Of a stretch of 64,000 nucleotides of DNA, positions 23,950 through 33,019 are shown piece after piece (within the stretch, counting starts at the first letter, position 1; every line of letters begins with the position of its first letter). The translations under genes and the position numbers were made by a program. A model generated the notes under the pieces. That model had not been told where the DNA came from. It did not search any database and saw only the letters and a list, made by a program, of their open reading frames with translations. The DNA comes from CAVPDA01 sp963702495 (GTDB lineage Bacteria > Pseudomonadota > Gammaproteobacteria > Burkholderiales > Rhodocyclaceae), in NCBI GenBank assembly GCA_963702495.1, contig CAVPDA010000010.1:186001-250000 (forward strand), given 5' to 3'.

Positions 23950-26034
23950 ATGAGTCAGCCCGATCCCGCCCGCCGCGCAGCCCCGGAGCACTTCCTCAAC
24001 CGCGAACTGGCGGCGCTCGCCTTCAACCGCCGCGTCCTGGCTCAGGCCGAGGATGCCGGCGTTCCCCTGCTCGAGCGGCTGCGCTTCATCTGCATCGTCT
24101 CCAGCAACATGGACGAGTTCTTCGAGATCCGCGTCGCAGGCATAAAGGAGCAGATCAAGCTCGGCTCCCATCACTCCGGCAACGACGGCCTGTCGCCGCG
24201 CGATACCTTCCGGCGGGTGAGCGAGGAGGCACACCGGCTGGTGGCCGAACAGTACGCCCTGCTCAACGACGTCATCCTGCCCGCCCTGGCCGCCCAGGGC
24301 ATCGAGTTCCTGCGGCGGTCCAAATGGACGGTGCAGCAGCAGCAATGGATCCGCGACTACTTCTTCCGCGAAGTGATGCCGGTGCTGACGCCGATCGGCC
24401 TCGATCCGTCCCATCCCTTCCCGCGCGTGCTCAACAAGAGCCTCAACTTCGCGGTGGAACTGGAAGGGCGCGACGCCTTCGGCCGCAGCTCGCGCAACGC
24501 CATCGTGCAGGCGCCGCGCGCCCTGCCGCGGGTGATCCGGCTGCCCAGGGAACTGACCGGCATCGACCACGGCTACGTCTTCCTCTCCTCGGTGCTGCAT
24601 GCCCATGTCGGCGAATTGTTTTCCGGCATGAACGTGCACGGCTGTTATCAGTTTCGCGTCACCCGCAACAGCGACCTGTTCGTGGACGAGGAAGAAGTGA
24701 AGAACCTGCGCACCGCCCTGCAGGGCGAACTGCCGCAGCGCCACTTCGGCGACGCGGTGCGGCTGGAGGTGGCGGACAACTGCTCGGAAGCCATGGCCGA
24801 ATTCCTGCTGCAGCAGTTCGGTCTCGGCCATGACGACCTCTACCGCGTGCACGGACTGGTGAACATGGTGCGGCTGATCCAGGTATCGGACTGGGTGGAC
24901 CGCCCCGACCTCAAGTTCCCCGCTTTCCGCCCCGGCCGTCCCAAGGCGCTGGAAAAGCGCGAGGACATCTTCGCCGCCATCGCCAAGGGCGACATCCTGC
25001 TGCATCACCCGTTCCAGTCCTTCAGTACCGTGATCGACCTGCTGCAGCAGGCAGCGGACGATCCGCTGGTGGTGGCGATCAAGATGACGGTCTATCGCAC
25101 CGGCGTGGACTCGGTGCTGATGGACACGCTGCTGCGTGCCGCACAACAGGGCAAGGAGGTGACCGTCGTCGTCGAGCTGATGGCGCGCTTCGACGAGGAG
25201 GCGAACATCAACATCGCGTCGCGACTGGAGGCGGCGGGGGCGCACGTCATCTATGGCGTGTTCGGCTACAAGACCCACGCCAAGATGCTGCTGATCGTCC
25301 GTCGCGAGCAAGGTTCCCTGAAGCGTTACGTGCATCTGGGCACCGGCAACTACCACCCGCGCACGACCAAGTTCTATACCGATTTCGGCCTGCTCACCAG
25401 CCGCGAGGAATTCGGCGCCGACGTCAGCGAGGTGTTCAAGCAACTCACCGGACTCGGCCACGCCGCCGCCCTGCACCATCTGTGGCAGGCGCCTTTCTCC
25501 CTGCACGAGAATGCGGTGCGCGCGATCCGGCAGGAGGCAGAAAACGCCCGCGCCGGCCGCAAGGGAAGGATCATCGCCAAGATGAACGCGCTGCTCGAAC
25601 CGGAGGCGATCGAGGCGCTGTACGAGGCCTCGCAGGCCGGCGTGGAAATCGATCTCATCGTGCGCGGCGTATGCACGCTGCGTCCGGGCGTGCCGGGGGT
25701 TTCCGACAACATCCGCGTGCACTCCATCGTCGGGCGCTTCCTGGAGCACTCGCGCATCTACTATTTCCTGGCCGACGGCCAGGAGAAGATCTACCTCGGC
25801 AGCGCCGACTGGATGGACCGCAATTTCTTCCGCCGCATCGAGATCGCCTTTCCCATTCTCGACGACAAGCTCAAGAAGCGCATCCTCAAGGAGGGTCTCA
25901 AGCCCTATCTCGGCGACAACTGCCAGGCCTGGCAGATGGATCAGGACGGGGTATACCGGCGCACGCAGAACCGCCGCGCCCGCTTCTGCGCCCAGGAGCA
26001 CCTGCTCGGCGAACTGGCGGTGGGCAGCGCCTAG
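23950..26034 (+). CDS. ppk1: Polyphosphate kinase 1
   Basis: The 694-residue protein has the full Ppk1 layout: N-terminal FLNRELAALAFNRRV and SSNMDEFFEIRVAG, the head domain, then the two PLD-like catalytic domains. The phosphorylated His lies in YKTHAKMLLIVRRE and the second catalytic His in VRVHSIVGRFLEHSRIY. It polymerises ATP-derived phosphate reversibly. ATG 23950 is preferred over the in-frame starts upstream because the conserved N-terminus begins about 15 residues later. A 141-bp repeat follows 12 bp after its stop. Confidence 0.96.
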   Translation: MSQPDPARRAAPEHFLNRELAALAFNRRVLAQAEDAGVPLLERLRFICIVSSNMDEFFEIRVAGIKEQIKLGSHHSGNDGLSPRDTFRRVSEEAHRLVAEQYALLNDVILPALAAQGIEFLRRSKWTVQQQQWIRDYFFREVMPVLTPIGLDPSHPFPRVLNKSLNFAVELEGRDAFGRSSRNAIVQAPRALPRVIRLPRELTGIDHGYVFLSSVLHAHVGELFSGMNVHGCYQFRVTRNSDLFVDEEEVKNLRTALQGELPQRHFGDAVRLEVADNCSEAMAEFLLQQFGLGHDDLYRVHGLVNMVRLIQVSDWVDRPDLKFPAFRPGRPKALEKREDIFAAIAKGDILLHHPFQSFSTVIDLLQQAADDPLVVAIKMTVYRTGVDSVLMDTLLRAAQQGKEVTVVVELMARFDEEANINIASRLEAAGAHVIYGVFGYKTHAKMLLIVRREQGSLKRYVHLGTGNYHPRTTKFYTDFGLLTSREEFGADVSEVFKQLTGLGHAAALHHLWQAPFSLHENAVRAIRQEAENARAGRKGRIIAKMNALLEPEAIEALYEASQAGVEIDLIVRGVCTLRPGVPGVSDNIRVHSIVGRFLEHSRIYYFLADGQEKIYLGSADWMDRNFFRRIEIAFPILDDKLKKRILKEGLKPYLGDNCQAWQMDQDGVYRRTQNRRARFCAQEHLLGELAVGSA

Positions 26035-26046
26035 CCGGTCGCCTCA

Positions 26047-26187
26047 GAGTTTGTGAAGAAATCGTAGCGAGCGGCCCGAGGGCAAGGCGCACGGAGCGCA
26101 GCGACGAGACATATCACTTAGATAGGCGAGGAGCGAGCACCGCGCAACGCAGCCATCGGGAGGCGCAGTAGATTTATTCACAAACTC
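26047..26187 (-). repeat. 141-bp terminal-inverted-repeat element, copy 2
   Basis: Same element as 15904-16044, in opposite orientation and of the same length. Its inverted ends are GAGTTTGTGAAGAAATC (26047-26063) and the reverse complement of GAGTTTGTGAATAAATC (26171-26187). Read on the minus strand it begins at the base following the TGA of hypX, and its other end lies 12 bp from the convergent ppk1 stop. Confidence 0.8.
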
Positions 26188-27921
26188 TCACGCCGCCCGC
26201 GTGCGCAGCAGCGCCTGCCGCTGCCACTGGTTGTGCCGATGGCACGCCAGATGCAGCGGCGTCCAGGCGTGCGGCATGCGATGGACGAAGTGGTAGCGCG
26301 CCACGTGGTAGCTGGGATCGAAGCCGTAGAAGTTGAGTTTCATGTGTTCCAGTTCCTCGGCGCGATAACGGGCCAGCGGCTTCGCTTCCTCGTCGCTTTC
26401 GCGCTGCCTGCGCTTTTCTTCCAGGCGCTGCGGCAGTGACGGATCGGCCGCCAGTTCCTTCGCCCGCGCCCTCACCTCGGCGGCGAACGCAGGCCCATCG
26501 CGGCCGAAGCAGTCGTCGATCAGTCCCAGCCGCCCGGCCTGGGGCGCGCCGATGGGCAGCCGGTTCTGCGTGATCTGCCGCGACGCATCGGCGCCGACCC
26601 GACGCGGCAGCAGATAGGTCCAGTACTCCGAGCCGTAGAGGTTGCCCATCCCTTTGTAATGGGGATTGAGCACCACGCCCTGCCGCGCCCAGATGCGGTC
26701 GGCCGCCAGCGCCAGGAACACGCCGCCGGCACCGCCGTTGCCCTGCATGGCCGCCACCGTGAGTTTCGTGCTCTGAATGATGGCGAGGCACAGGTCGTCC
26801 ATGGCCTCGATGTTGGCCCAGGACTCGTCGGCCGGACTAGACGCCGCCTCGATGGCGTTGAGATGGATGCCGTTGCACCAGAAATCGCTGCCGCCCATCA
26901 GCACCAGCACCCGCGTGTCGCGGCGGCCGGCCTCGCCGAAGGCAGCGCGCAGCCGCCGGCAGTCGGTGGTGGACAAGGCGCCGTTGTAGATCGGGAAATG
27001 CAGATAGCCGACGCCGTCCTCTTCCTCGTAGCAGATATCCTGCCAGGTGCCTTCGTCCTTCGCCGGCAGCGTTGGCAGCGCCAGTTCGGGAACGCCGTGC
27101 AGCCGCTCGCCGAGCACCGTCGTCGCCGGCAGCTTGAAGCTCGCCTCCTCCGATTTGAGCTTGAGATGGGTGATCCACACCGCCCCGTCGCAGGTGGCAC
27201 GCAAAATCGCGCCGTTGCGCGTGGCGAGGACTTCACCCGGTTCGCCGCGATGGCTCTGCTCGCGGAACGCGTTGTAGAGATACACGGGCAGGCCCGCCAC
27301 CTCGTCCAGGACGCCGGGAACCGAATCGGCAGCGTGGATTTTCGCCAGCACCGTCTGCGTCGCGTCCTCCTGCCAGTCGATGCGCCGATGCTCCTGGCGC
27401 ATGTACGGATGCTCGCGCCCGCGCACGTCGGCACGCGCATAATCGAGCGGCTGCGGCGCGAAGCCGCCGCAAGCAAAGCGTTCCACCGCCTCCAGCACCG
27501 CCTCCGCCGCTGCTTCGCTGATCTCGTTGCGGTAGAGACTGCTCTTGCGTGCGGCGCGCATGGGGAAACTGCGCGCGGCCCAGATATCGCCACCGTCCAT
27601 GACGTCGTTCGCCTGCAGCACGGTCACCCCCCACTGCGCCTCGCCGCGCTGGATCGCCCAGTCCAGCGCCGAGGGACCGCGGTCGCCGACGATGCCGGGA
27701 TGCACCACCAGGCATACCTGCTCGCGCCACACCGCCTCGGGAATGCGCCGCTTGAGGAAGGGAGCGAGGACCAGGTCGGGGCGGAACAGCGCCACCGCCT
27801 CGATCGCCACCTGGTCGTTGATGTCGAACTCGATCGACAACTCGTGGCCGCGCTCCGCCAGCTCGACGTAGAGCCGCTGGGCGAGGCTGTTGAAGCAGTG
27901 GGTCAGGAACAGAATGCGCAT
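26188..27921 (-). CDS. hypX: HypX: hydrogenase maturation enzyme making the CO ligand from formyl groups
   Basis: The 577-residue protein has two domains. The N-terminal half resembles methionyl-tRNA formyltransferase/formyl-THF hydrolase (VHPGIVGDRGPSALDWAI near residue 73, FREQSHRGEPGEVLATR). The C-terminal half is crotonase-like (GGSDFWCNGIHLNAIEA, GNGGAGGVFLALAADRIW). In Ralstonia and Aquifex HypX takes formyl from formyl-THF via formyl-CoA and releases CO for the [NiFe] centre under oxic conditions. It is the last gene of the hyp operon. Confidence 0.93.
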   Translation of the reverse strand: MRILFLTHCFNSLAQRLYVELAERGHELSIEFDINDQVAIEAVALFRPDLVLAPFLKRRIPEAVWREQVCLVVHPGIVGDRGPSALDWAIQRGEAQWGVTVLQANDVMDGGDIWAARSFPMRAARKSSLYRNEISEAAAEAVLEAVERFACGGFAPQPLDYARADVRGREHPYMRQEHRRIDWQEDATQTVLAKIHAADSVPGVLDEVAGLPVYLYNAFREQSHRGEPGEVLATRNGAILRATCDGAVWITHLKLKSEEASFKLPATTVLGERLHGVPELALPTLPAKDEGTWQDICYEEEDGVGYLHFPIYNGALSTTDCRRLRAAFGEAGRRDTRVLVLMGGSDFWCNGIHLNAIEAASSPADESWANIEAMDDLCLAIIQSTKLTVAAMQGNGGAGGVFLALAADRIWARQGVVLNPHYKGMGNLYGSEYWTYLLPRRVGADASRQITQNRLPIGAPQAGRLGLIDDCFGRDGPAFAAEVRARAKELAADPSLPQRLEEKRRQRESDEEAKPLARYRAEELEHMKLNFYGFDPSYHVARYHFVHRMPHAWTPLHLACHRHNQWQRQALLRTRAA

Positions 27922-27947
27922 CGGCGAAGTGTTGAAATGCTAACGTC

Positions 27948-28055
27948 GCAGAGAGCGCGAAGACCAAGGAGCGCAAAGTGGAAAGATGCGTTGCGGTGCC
28001 GCTGATCACGGCCGAAATTCCTCTGCGCCCTCTGCGCCTTTGCGCCCTTTGCGTT
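27948..28055. repeat. Repeat-rich gap between hypE and hypX
   Basis: This gap holds CGCAGAGAGCGCGAAGAC and AGGAGCGCAAAG on one side. On the other side are several tandem copies of a CCTCTGCGCC/CTTTGCGCCC-type unit, an inverted relationship typical of dispersed intergenic repeats. No ORF was found. It interrupts an otherwise tightly packed operon. Confidence 0.45.
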
Positions 28056-28067
28056 GAAAGCGATTCT

Positions 28068-29117
28068 TCAGCATATCCGCGGCAACTGCTCGCCGGTGAG
28101 CCAATCGACGATGCGCTTGCCGCCGAACGCCGTTTCCATCTGCACGAAATGGTGCTCGTCCGCGATCACCGTTCCGATGACCGCCGAATCGATACCGAGG
28201 GGATGGGCACGCATCGCCGCGAGCACCCGCTCCGCCGCTTCGGGCGCGCAGAGGCACACCAGCTTGCCCTCGTTGGCGACATAGAGCGGATCGAGGCCGA
28301 GAATCTCGCACGCCGCCGCCACTTCCTCGCGCACCGGCAGGGCGCTCTCGTCGATCACCATGCCGACGCCGGACTGCCGCGCGATTTCGTTCAGCGTCGT
28401 GGCCAGCCCGCCGCGGGTCGGATCGCGCAGCACGTGCACGTCGGGCTCCACCTCCAGGATCGCCGCCACCAGCCGGTGCAGCGCCGCGGTGTCGGACTCG
28501 ATGGCGGTGGCGAATCCCAGATTCTCGCGCAGGGACATGATGGCCACGCCGTGGTCGCCCAGGGTTCCGGATATGAGAATCACATCGCCCGGTCGCGCCC
28601 GGTCGCCGGACACCTTCACACCATCGGCGATGACGCCGACGCCGGTGGTCGTGATGAACACGCCGTCGCCCTTGCCCTGCTCCACCACCTTGGTGTCGCC
28701 GGTGACCACCGGCACGCCCGCCTCCGCCGCAGCGCGCGCCATGGACTCGACGATGCGCTTGAGATCCGCCAGGGGATAGCCCTCTTCCAGGATGAAGCTG
28801 GCAGAAAGATAGAGCGGGGTCGCACCGAGCATGGCGACATCGTTGATGGTGCCGTGTACCGAGAGGCAGCCGATGTCGCCGCCGGGAAAGAACAGCGGCG
28901 ACACGACGTGGGAATCGCTGGCCATCACCAGATGCCCCGCCGCCGCCGGCAGCCGCGCGCCGTCGTTGCCCTGGCGCAGCCATTCGTTGTCGAAGGCCGC
29001 CAGGAACAGTTCCTCGATCAGTTGCGCCATGGCGCGGCCGCCGCTGCCGTGGCTCATGTCCACCCGGCCGTGCTTGAAGTCCACCGGGCGGATGTAGCCC
29101 TTCCTGGTCTGGGTCAT
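28068..29117 (-). CDS. hypE: HypE: carbamoyl-dehydratase of hydrogenase cyanide synthesis
   Basis: The 349-residue PurM-like ATPase has N-terminal HGSGGRAMAQLIEELF, DSHVVSPLFFPGGDIGCLSVHGTINDVAMLGA and GDTKVVEQGKGDGVFI. It ends with the PRIC tail whose C-terminal Cys is thiocarbamoylated by HypF and dehydrated to thiocyanate. The intact tail shows the gene is functional in design. It passes CN to the HypCD complex. Confidence 0.96.
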   Translation of the reverse strand: MTQTRKGYIRPVDFKHGRVDMSHGSGGRAMAQLIEELFLAAFDNEWLRQGNDGARLPAAAGHLVMASDSHVVSPLFFPGGDIGCLSVHGTINDVAMLGATPLYLSASFILEEGYPLADLKRIVESMARAAAEAGVPVVTGDTKVVEQGKGDGVFITTTGVGVIADGVKVSGDRARPGDVILISGTLGDHGVAIMSLRENLGFATAIESDTAALHRLVAAILEVEPDVHVLRDPTRGGLATTLNEIARQSGVGMVIDESALPVREEVAAACEILGLDPLYVANEGKLVCLCAPEAAERVLAAMRAHPLGIDSAVIGTVIADEHHFVQMETAFGGKRIVDWLTGEQLPRIC

Positions 29118-29159
29118 CGCAACGAGATCAGGAACCGGCGGGCGCGGCCCGCCCTCCTG

Positions 29160-30287
29160 TCACGCCGCATCGCGGAAGCGGCCGTAGGTGTAATGCGCCG
29201 CGCAGGCTCCTTCCGAGGAGACCATGCACGATCCCATCGGATTCTCCGGCGTGCACACGGTGCCGAAGATCTTGCAGTCCTGGGGCCGCTTCACGCCGCG
29301 CAGGATGGCGCCGCACTCGCAGGCCTTGTTGTCCGGCACCGACTTGTAGGTGATGCCGAAGCGGTCCTCGGCGTCGAATTCGCGGTAGCTGGCCTTGATG
29401 CGCAATGCGCTGTAAGGCACTTCGTTCAAGCCGCGCCACTCGAAGCTGCGGCGCAGTTCGAACACCTCCGCCACCAGCTTCTGGGCCTTGAGATTGCCCT
29501 CCCGCGTCACCGCCCGGCTGAACTGGTTCTCCACCTCGGCGCGGCCCTCGTTCAACTGGCGCACCAGCATCATGATGGACTGCATCACGTCGAGCGGCTC
29601 GAAGCCCGCGATCACCACCGGCTTGCGGTATTCCTCGGCGAAATATTCGTAGGGCCGGCTGCCGATCACGGTGCTGACGTGGGCCGGACCGATGAAGGCG
29701 TCCAGCGGCACGGTGCCGTAGTCGCGCACCTCGGGCGACTCCAGGATGTGGGCGATGGCCGACGGCGTCAGCACATGGTTGCAGAACACGGTGAAATTCT
29801 TCAGTCCCAGCTTCTGCGCCTGCGCGATCACCACCGCCGTCGGCGGCGTCGTCGTTTCGAAGCCGATGGCGAAGAACACGACTTCCTTGTCCGGATTGTC
29901 CTGCGCCGTCTTGAGCGCGTCCGCCGCCGAATAGATCATGCGGATGTCGGCGCCGCGGGCCTTGGCCTTGATCAGGCTGAGCTGGCCGGAGGCCGGCACG
30001 CGCATGCAGTCGCCATAGGTGCACAGGATCGCGCCGCGCTTGAGCGCCAGGTCGATGGCATTGTCGATGCGGCCGATCGGCAGCACGCACACCGGGCAGC
30101 CCGGGCCGTGGATCAGGCGCACGTTGTCCGGCAGCAGGTCGGTGATGCCGTAGCGCGAAATGGCGTGGGTATGGCCGCCGCAGAACTCCATGATGTGGTA
30201 GCGGCGATCCGCGCGCACTTCGCGCCCGATCACCTGCGCCAGCGCACGGGCGGTCTTGCCGTCGCGGAACTCGTCGATGTACTTCAC
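29160..30287 (-). CDS. hypD: HypD: Fe(CN)2CO assembly scaffold
   Basis: The 375-residue protein shows HypD motifs: EFCGGHTHAISRYG near residue 36, GPGCPVCVLP near residue 64, GFETTTP, and the C-terminal cysteine region GAILRGVKRPQDCKIFG with CTPENPMGSCMVSSEG. The CGGHTH cysteine binds the iron-cyanide unit with Cys2 of HypC; the other cysteines bind a [4Fe-4S] cluster. It follows hypC by seven bases. Confidence 0.96.
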   Translation of the reverse strand: MKYIDEFRDGKTARALAQVIGREVRADRRYHIMEFCGGHTHAISRYGITDLLPDNVRLIHGPGCPVCVLPIGRIDNAIDLALKRGAILCTYGDCMRVPASGQLSLIKAKARGADIRMIYSAADALKTAQDNPDKEVVFFAIGFETTTPPTAVVIAQAQKLGLKNFTVFCNHVLTPSAIAHILESPEVRDYGTVPLDAFIGPAHVSTVIGSRPYEYFAEEYRKPVVIAGFEPLDVMQSIMMLVRQLNEGRAEVENQFSRAVTREGNLKAQKLVAEVFELRRSFEWRGLNEVPYSALRIKASYREFDAEDRFGITYKSVPDNKACECGAILRGVKRPQDCKIFGTVCTPENPMGSCMVSSEGACAAHYTYGRFRDAA

Positions 30288-30294
30288 GCCGCGC

Positions 30295-30546
30295 TCACGC
30301 CGCGGCCGATGCCAGGGCCATCTGCCGCTCGTGCTCGGTCAGCTCGGCGAACAGGGCGAGGGTCTTCTCCGCCTCCTCCGCGTCCAGCTTGTTGATGGCA
30401 TAGCCGACATGGGCGATGACGAAGTCGCCGACCTGGACGTCGTCCACCAGCGCCAGCGAAATCGCCTTGCGGATGCCGCCGACATCGGCCAGCGCGATCT
30501 CGTTGTCCTGAAGTTCGACGATGCGCACGGGAATGGCGAGACACAT
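30295..30546 (-). CDS. hypC: HypC hydrogenase maturation chaperone
   Basis: The 83-residue protein has the MCLAIPVRIVE start with essential Cys2, and a GDFVIAHVGYAINKLDAEEAEKTL core, the standard HypC fold. It works with HypD to build the iron site and then binds the large-subunit precursor. It is separate from the longer HupF-like paralogue at 3063, which probably serves one specific enzyme. Confidence 0.95.
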   Translation of the reverse strand: MCLAIPVRIVELQDNEIALADVGGIRKAISLALVDDVQVGDFVIAHVGYAINKLDAEEAEKTLALFAELTEHERQMALASAAA

Positions 30547-30548
30547 AT

Positions 30549-33014
30549 CTAGATTTCCTCGTGAATGAATCGTTGCGCGGCGATCCAGGCCTGGCCCAGG
30601 CTCAGGCCGCCGTCGCTGGACGGCACCTGGTTCGCCGCGAACACCTCGAAGCCGCGGCCAACCAGCGCAGCGCTCAAATCGCGGCTCAGGATACGGTTGA
30701 GGAAGCAGCCGCCGCCCAGTGCCACGCGGCGCAGGCCTTCGCGCTGCGCCGCCCACTCCACCCAGTCCGCCAGCGCGGCCGCCAGCGTGGCGTGGAACAG
30801 GGCGGCGCCGAAGGATGCATCGGCTTCGTCCGCCAGCCGCGCCAGCAGCGGCAGCAGATCCAGTTCCCCGTTGGCGCCGATGGCATAGCCCGCGGGCAGC
30901 GGCGCCACCGCGCCGTGGCGCTCCGCCAGTCCTTCGTAGAGCATGGCCGCCTGGCCTTCGAACGCCGCCATGTCTTTCACGCCGGCCAGTCCGGCGGCGG
31001 CGTCGAACCAGCGGCCGCAACTGCTGGTGGGCGGGGTGTGCACGCCGCTGCGCAGCATCAGCGGCAGCGCCTTCGCCGCGGGATAGGCGAAGCGCGTCTT
31101 GATCTCCGCGCCCCGGCCCAGCAGATGGAAAGCGGAAGCCGCCATGCGCCACGGTTCCCGCGCCGCCTTGTCGCCGCCCGGCAGCGGCAGTTGCCGCAGA
31201 TGTCCGAGGCGGACGAAATGCCGCGCCGAAGCCCGCAACAGCTCGCCACCCCAGATGCCGCCGTCGGTGCCCAGCCCCACGCCGTCCAGCGCCAGGCCCA
31301 GCACGTCGCCGTCCAGCCGGTGCTCGGCCATCACGGATGCGATGTGGGCATGGTGATGCTGTACCGGCACCAGCGGCAGGCCGCGCACCCGCGCGAACTC
31401 GGCCGCGAAGCGCGAGCTGTGGAAATCCGGATGCAGGTCGTGGGCAACGACCTGCGGCTCGACCCGCAGCAAATCCGACAGGCGGCCGACCGTCTCCTCC
31501 AGCGCCGCGCAGGTCGCCGCATTGTCCAGGTCGCCGATGTGCTGCGAGACGAAGGCCTGGGCGCCGCGGGTGAAGCACACCGTGTTCTTGAGATAGCCGC
31601 CGCACGCCAGGACCGCCGGACCTTCCTGCGGCAGCGCGATTGCCTGTGGCGTATAGCCGCGGGCGCGCCGGATGAATTGCATCGCGGAAGCGCGCGGCGA
31701 CGGCTCGCTGCCGGCGGCGGCCGCGGCCGCTGCGCCTTGCGCCTCCGCGCTGCGCACCACGCTGTCGTCGCAGCGCGTCACGATCTCGCGGTCGTGCATC
31801 ACGAAGGCGTCGGCGATGCCGTGCAGCCGCCGCAATGCCTCGTCGTTGCCGATGACCAGCGGCTCGCCGCCGGGATTGGCGCTGGTCATCACCAGGGCCA
31901 GCGGCTGCGCCTCGCTCAGCCAGTTCGTCCCGGCCGGCCGGCCGGCCGCCTCGTGCAACAGCAGGTGGTGCAAGGGGGTGTAGGGCAGCATCACGCCCAG
32001 CCATGCCAGCCCCGGCGCCACGCCGCGAAGCCTGTCGTCGCAGGAGGCGCCCTTGCGCAGCAGCACGATGGGCCGCTGCGCCGATTCCAGCGACGCGAGC
32101 GAAGCCGCATCCACTGCGGCAAACTCCTCGGCCGAGGCCGCGTTCGCCACCATGACGGCGAAGGGCTTTTCCTCGCGATTCTTGCGCTGACGCAGCCGCG
32201 CAACGGCTGCGGCGTTGCGCGCATCGCAGGCGAGATGGAAGCCGCCGAGGCCCTTGAGGGCGAGAATCTCGCCGCGCCGCAGCCGCGCCGCGGCGTCGGC
32301 GATGACATCGATCCGCTTTTCGCGCGCAGCGCCGCAAAGCTCCCCTCTCCCGCCGGGAGAGGGGTCGGGGGTGAGGGCGGCGGGTTCTCCTGCGCCGATC
32401 TGTTCGGCGGATACGAGCCACAGCCCGGGACCGCACACCGGGCAGGCATTCGGCTCGGCATGGAAGCGCCGGTCTGCCGCAGCCTCGTACTCGCCCAGGC
32501 AGGACGGGCACTGGGCGAACGCCGCCATGCTGGTCTGCGGCCGGTCGTAGGGCAGGCCGCGGATGATGGTGTAGCGCGGCCCGCACTGGGTGCAGTTGAT
32601 GAAGGGGTAGCGGTAGCGGCGATCGGCCGCATCGAACAGTTCCGCCAGGCAAGCGGCGCAGACGCCGGTGTCCGGTGCCGCCTCCGCGCGCATGGCGCCG
32701 CTGCCGCTGGCGACGATGCGAAATTCCTCGTCGTGCAATTCCAGCGGTTGCTCCCGCGTCTCCACCGCCGTCACCCGCGCCAGGGGCGGCGCCTCCCGCG
32801 GCAGGCGCTCCACCAGGCCGGCGACCGCCTCCGGCTGCCCCTGCACCTCGATCTCCACGCCCTCGCCGTCGTTGCGCACCCAGCCGCGCAGACCCAGGTC
32901 GCCAGCCAGGCGATAGACGAACGGCCGGAACCCGACGCCCTGCACCTGACCGCGCACGCGCACGCGGCGGCGCACCTCGCCGCTGCCGGAAATCGGCTTC
33001 AGGACTGCCGCCAT
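30549..33014 (-). CDS. hypF: HypF carbamoyltransferase with in-frame insertions
   Basis: The 821-residue protein has the HypF order: acylphosphatase domain (about 15-100, VRGQVQGVGFRPFVYRLA), two zinc-finger motifs (CAACLAEL...CTQCGPRYT and CPSCLGEY...CPVCGPG), a YrdC domain and a Kae1-like carbamoyltransferase domain with metal-binding HHHAHIASVMAEH. Two insertions are unusual. One, after CPVCGPG, encodes LTPDPSPGGRGE and comes from a REP-type palindrome at 32342-32364. The other is an Ala-rich stretch near the SVVRSAEA segment. The start at 33014 lies six bases after the hypB stop. Confidence 0.95.
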   Translation of the reverse strand: MAAVLKPISGSGEVRRRVRVRGQVQGVGFRPFVYRLAGDLGLRGWVRNDGEGVEIEVQGQPEAVAGLVERLPREAPPLARVTAVETREQPLELHDEEFRIVASGSGAMRAEAAPDTGVCAACLAELFDAADRRYRYPFINCTQCGPRYTIIRGLPYDRPQTSMAAFAQCPSCLGEYEAAADRRFHAEPNACPVCGPGLWLVSAEQIGAGEPAALTPDPSPGGRGELCGAAREKRIDVIADAAARLRRGEILALKGLGGFHLACDARNAAAVARLRQRKNREEKPFAVMVANAASAEEFAAVDAASLASLESAQRPIVLLRKGASCDDRLRGVAPGLAWLGVMLPYTPLHHLLLHEAAGRPAGTNWLSEAQPLALVMTSANPGGEPLVIGNDEALRRLHGIADAFVMHDREIVTRCDDSVVRSAEAQGAAAAAAAGSEPSPRASAMQFIRRARGYTPQAIALPQEGPAVLACGGYLKNTVCFTRGAQAFVSQHIGDLDNAATCAALEETVGRLSDLLRVEPQVVAHDLHPDFHSSRFAAEFARVRGLPLVPVQHHHAHIASVMAEHRLDGDVLGLALDGVGLGTDGGIWGGELLRASARHFVRLGHLRQLPLPGGDKAAREPWRMAASAFHLLGRGAEIKTRFAYPAAKALPLMLRSGVHTPPTSSCGRWFDAAAGLAGVKDMAAFEGQAAMLYEGLAERHGAVAPLPAGYAIGANGELDLLPLLARLADEADASFGAALFHATLAAALADWVEWAAQREGLRRVALGGGCFLNRILSRDLSAALVGRGFEVFAANQVPSSDGGLSLGQAWIAAQRFIHEEI
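32342..32364. repeat. REP-like palindrome inside the hypF coding sequence
   Basis: CCCCTCTCCC and GGGAGAGGGG form a perfect ten-base inverted repeat with a three-base loop, followed by TCGGGGGTGAGGG. This is the familiar 'TPDPSPGGRGE' type of dispersed repeat, here in frame within hypF between the zinc-finger and YrdC domains. Confidence 0.8.
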
Positions 33015-33019
33015 CCGCT

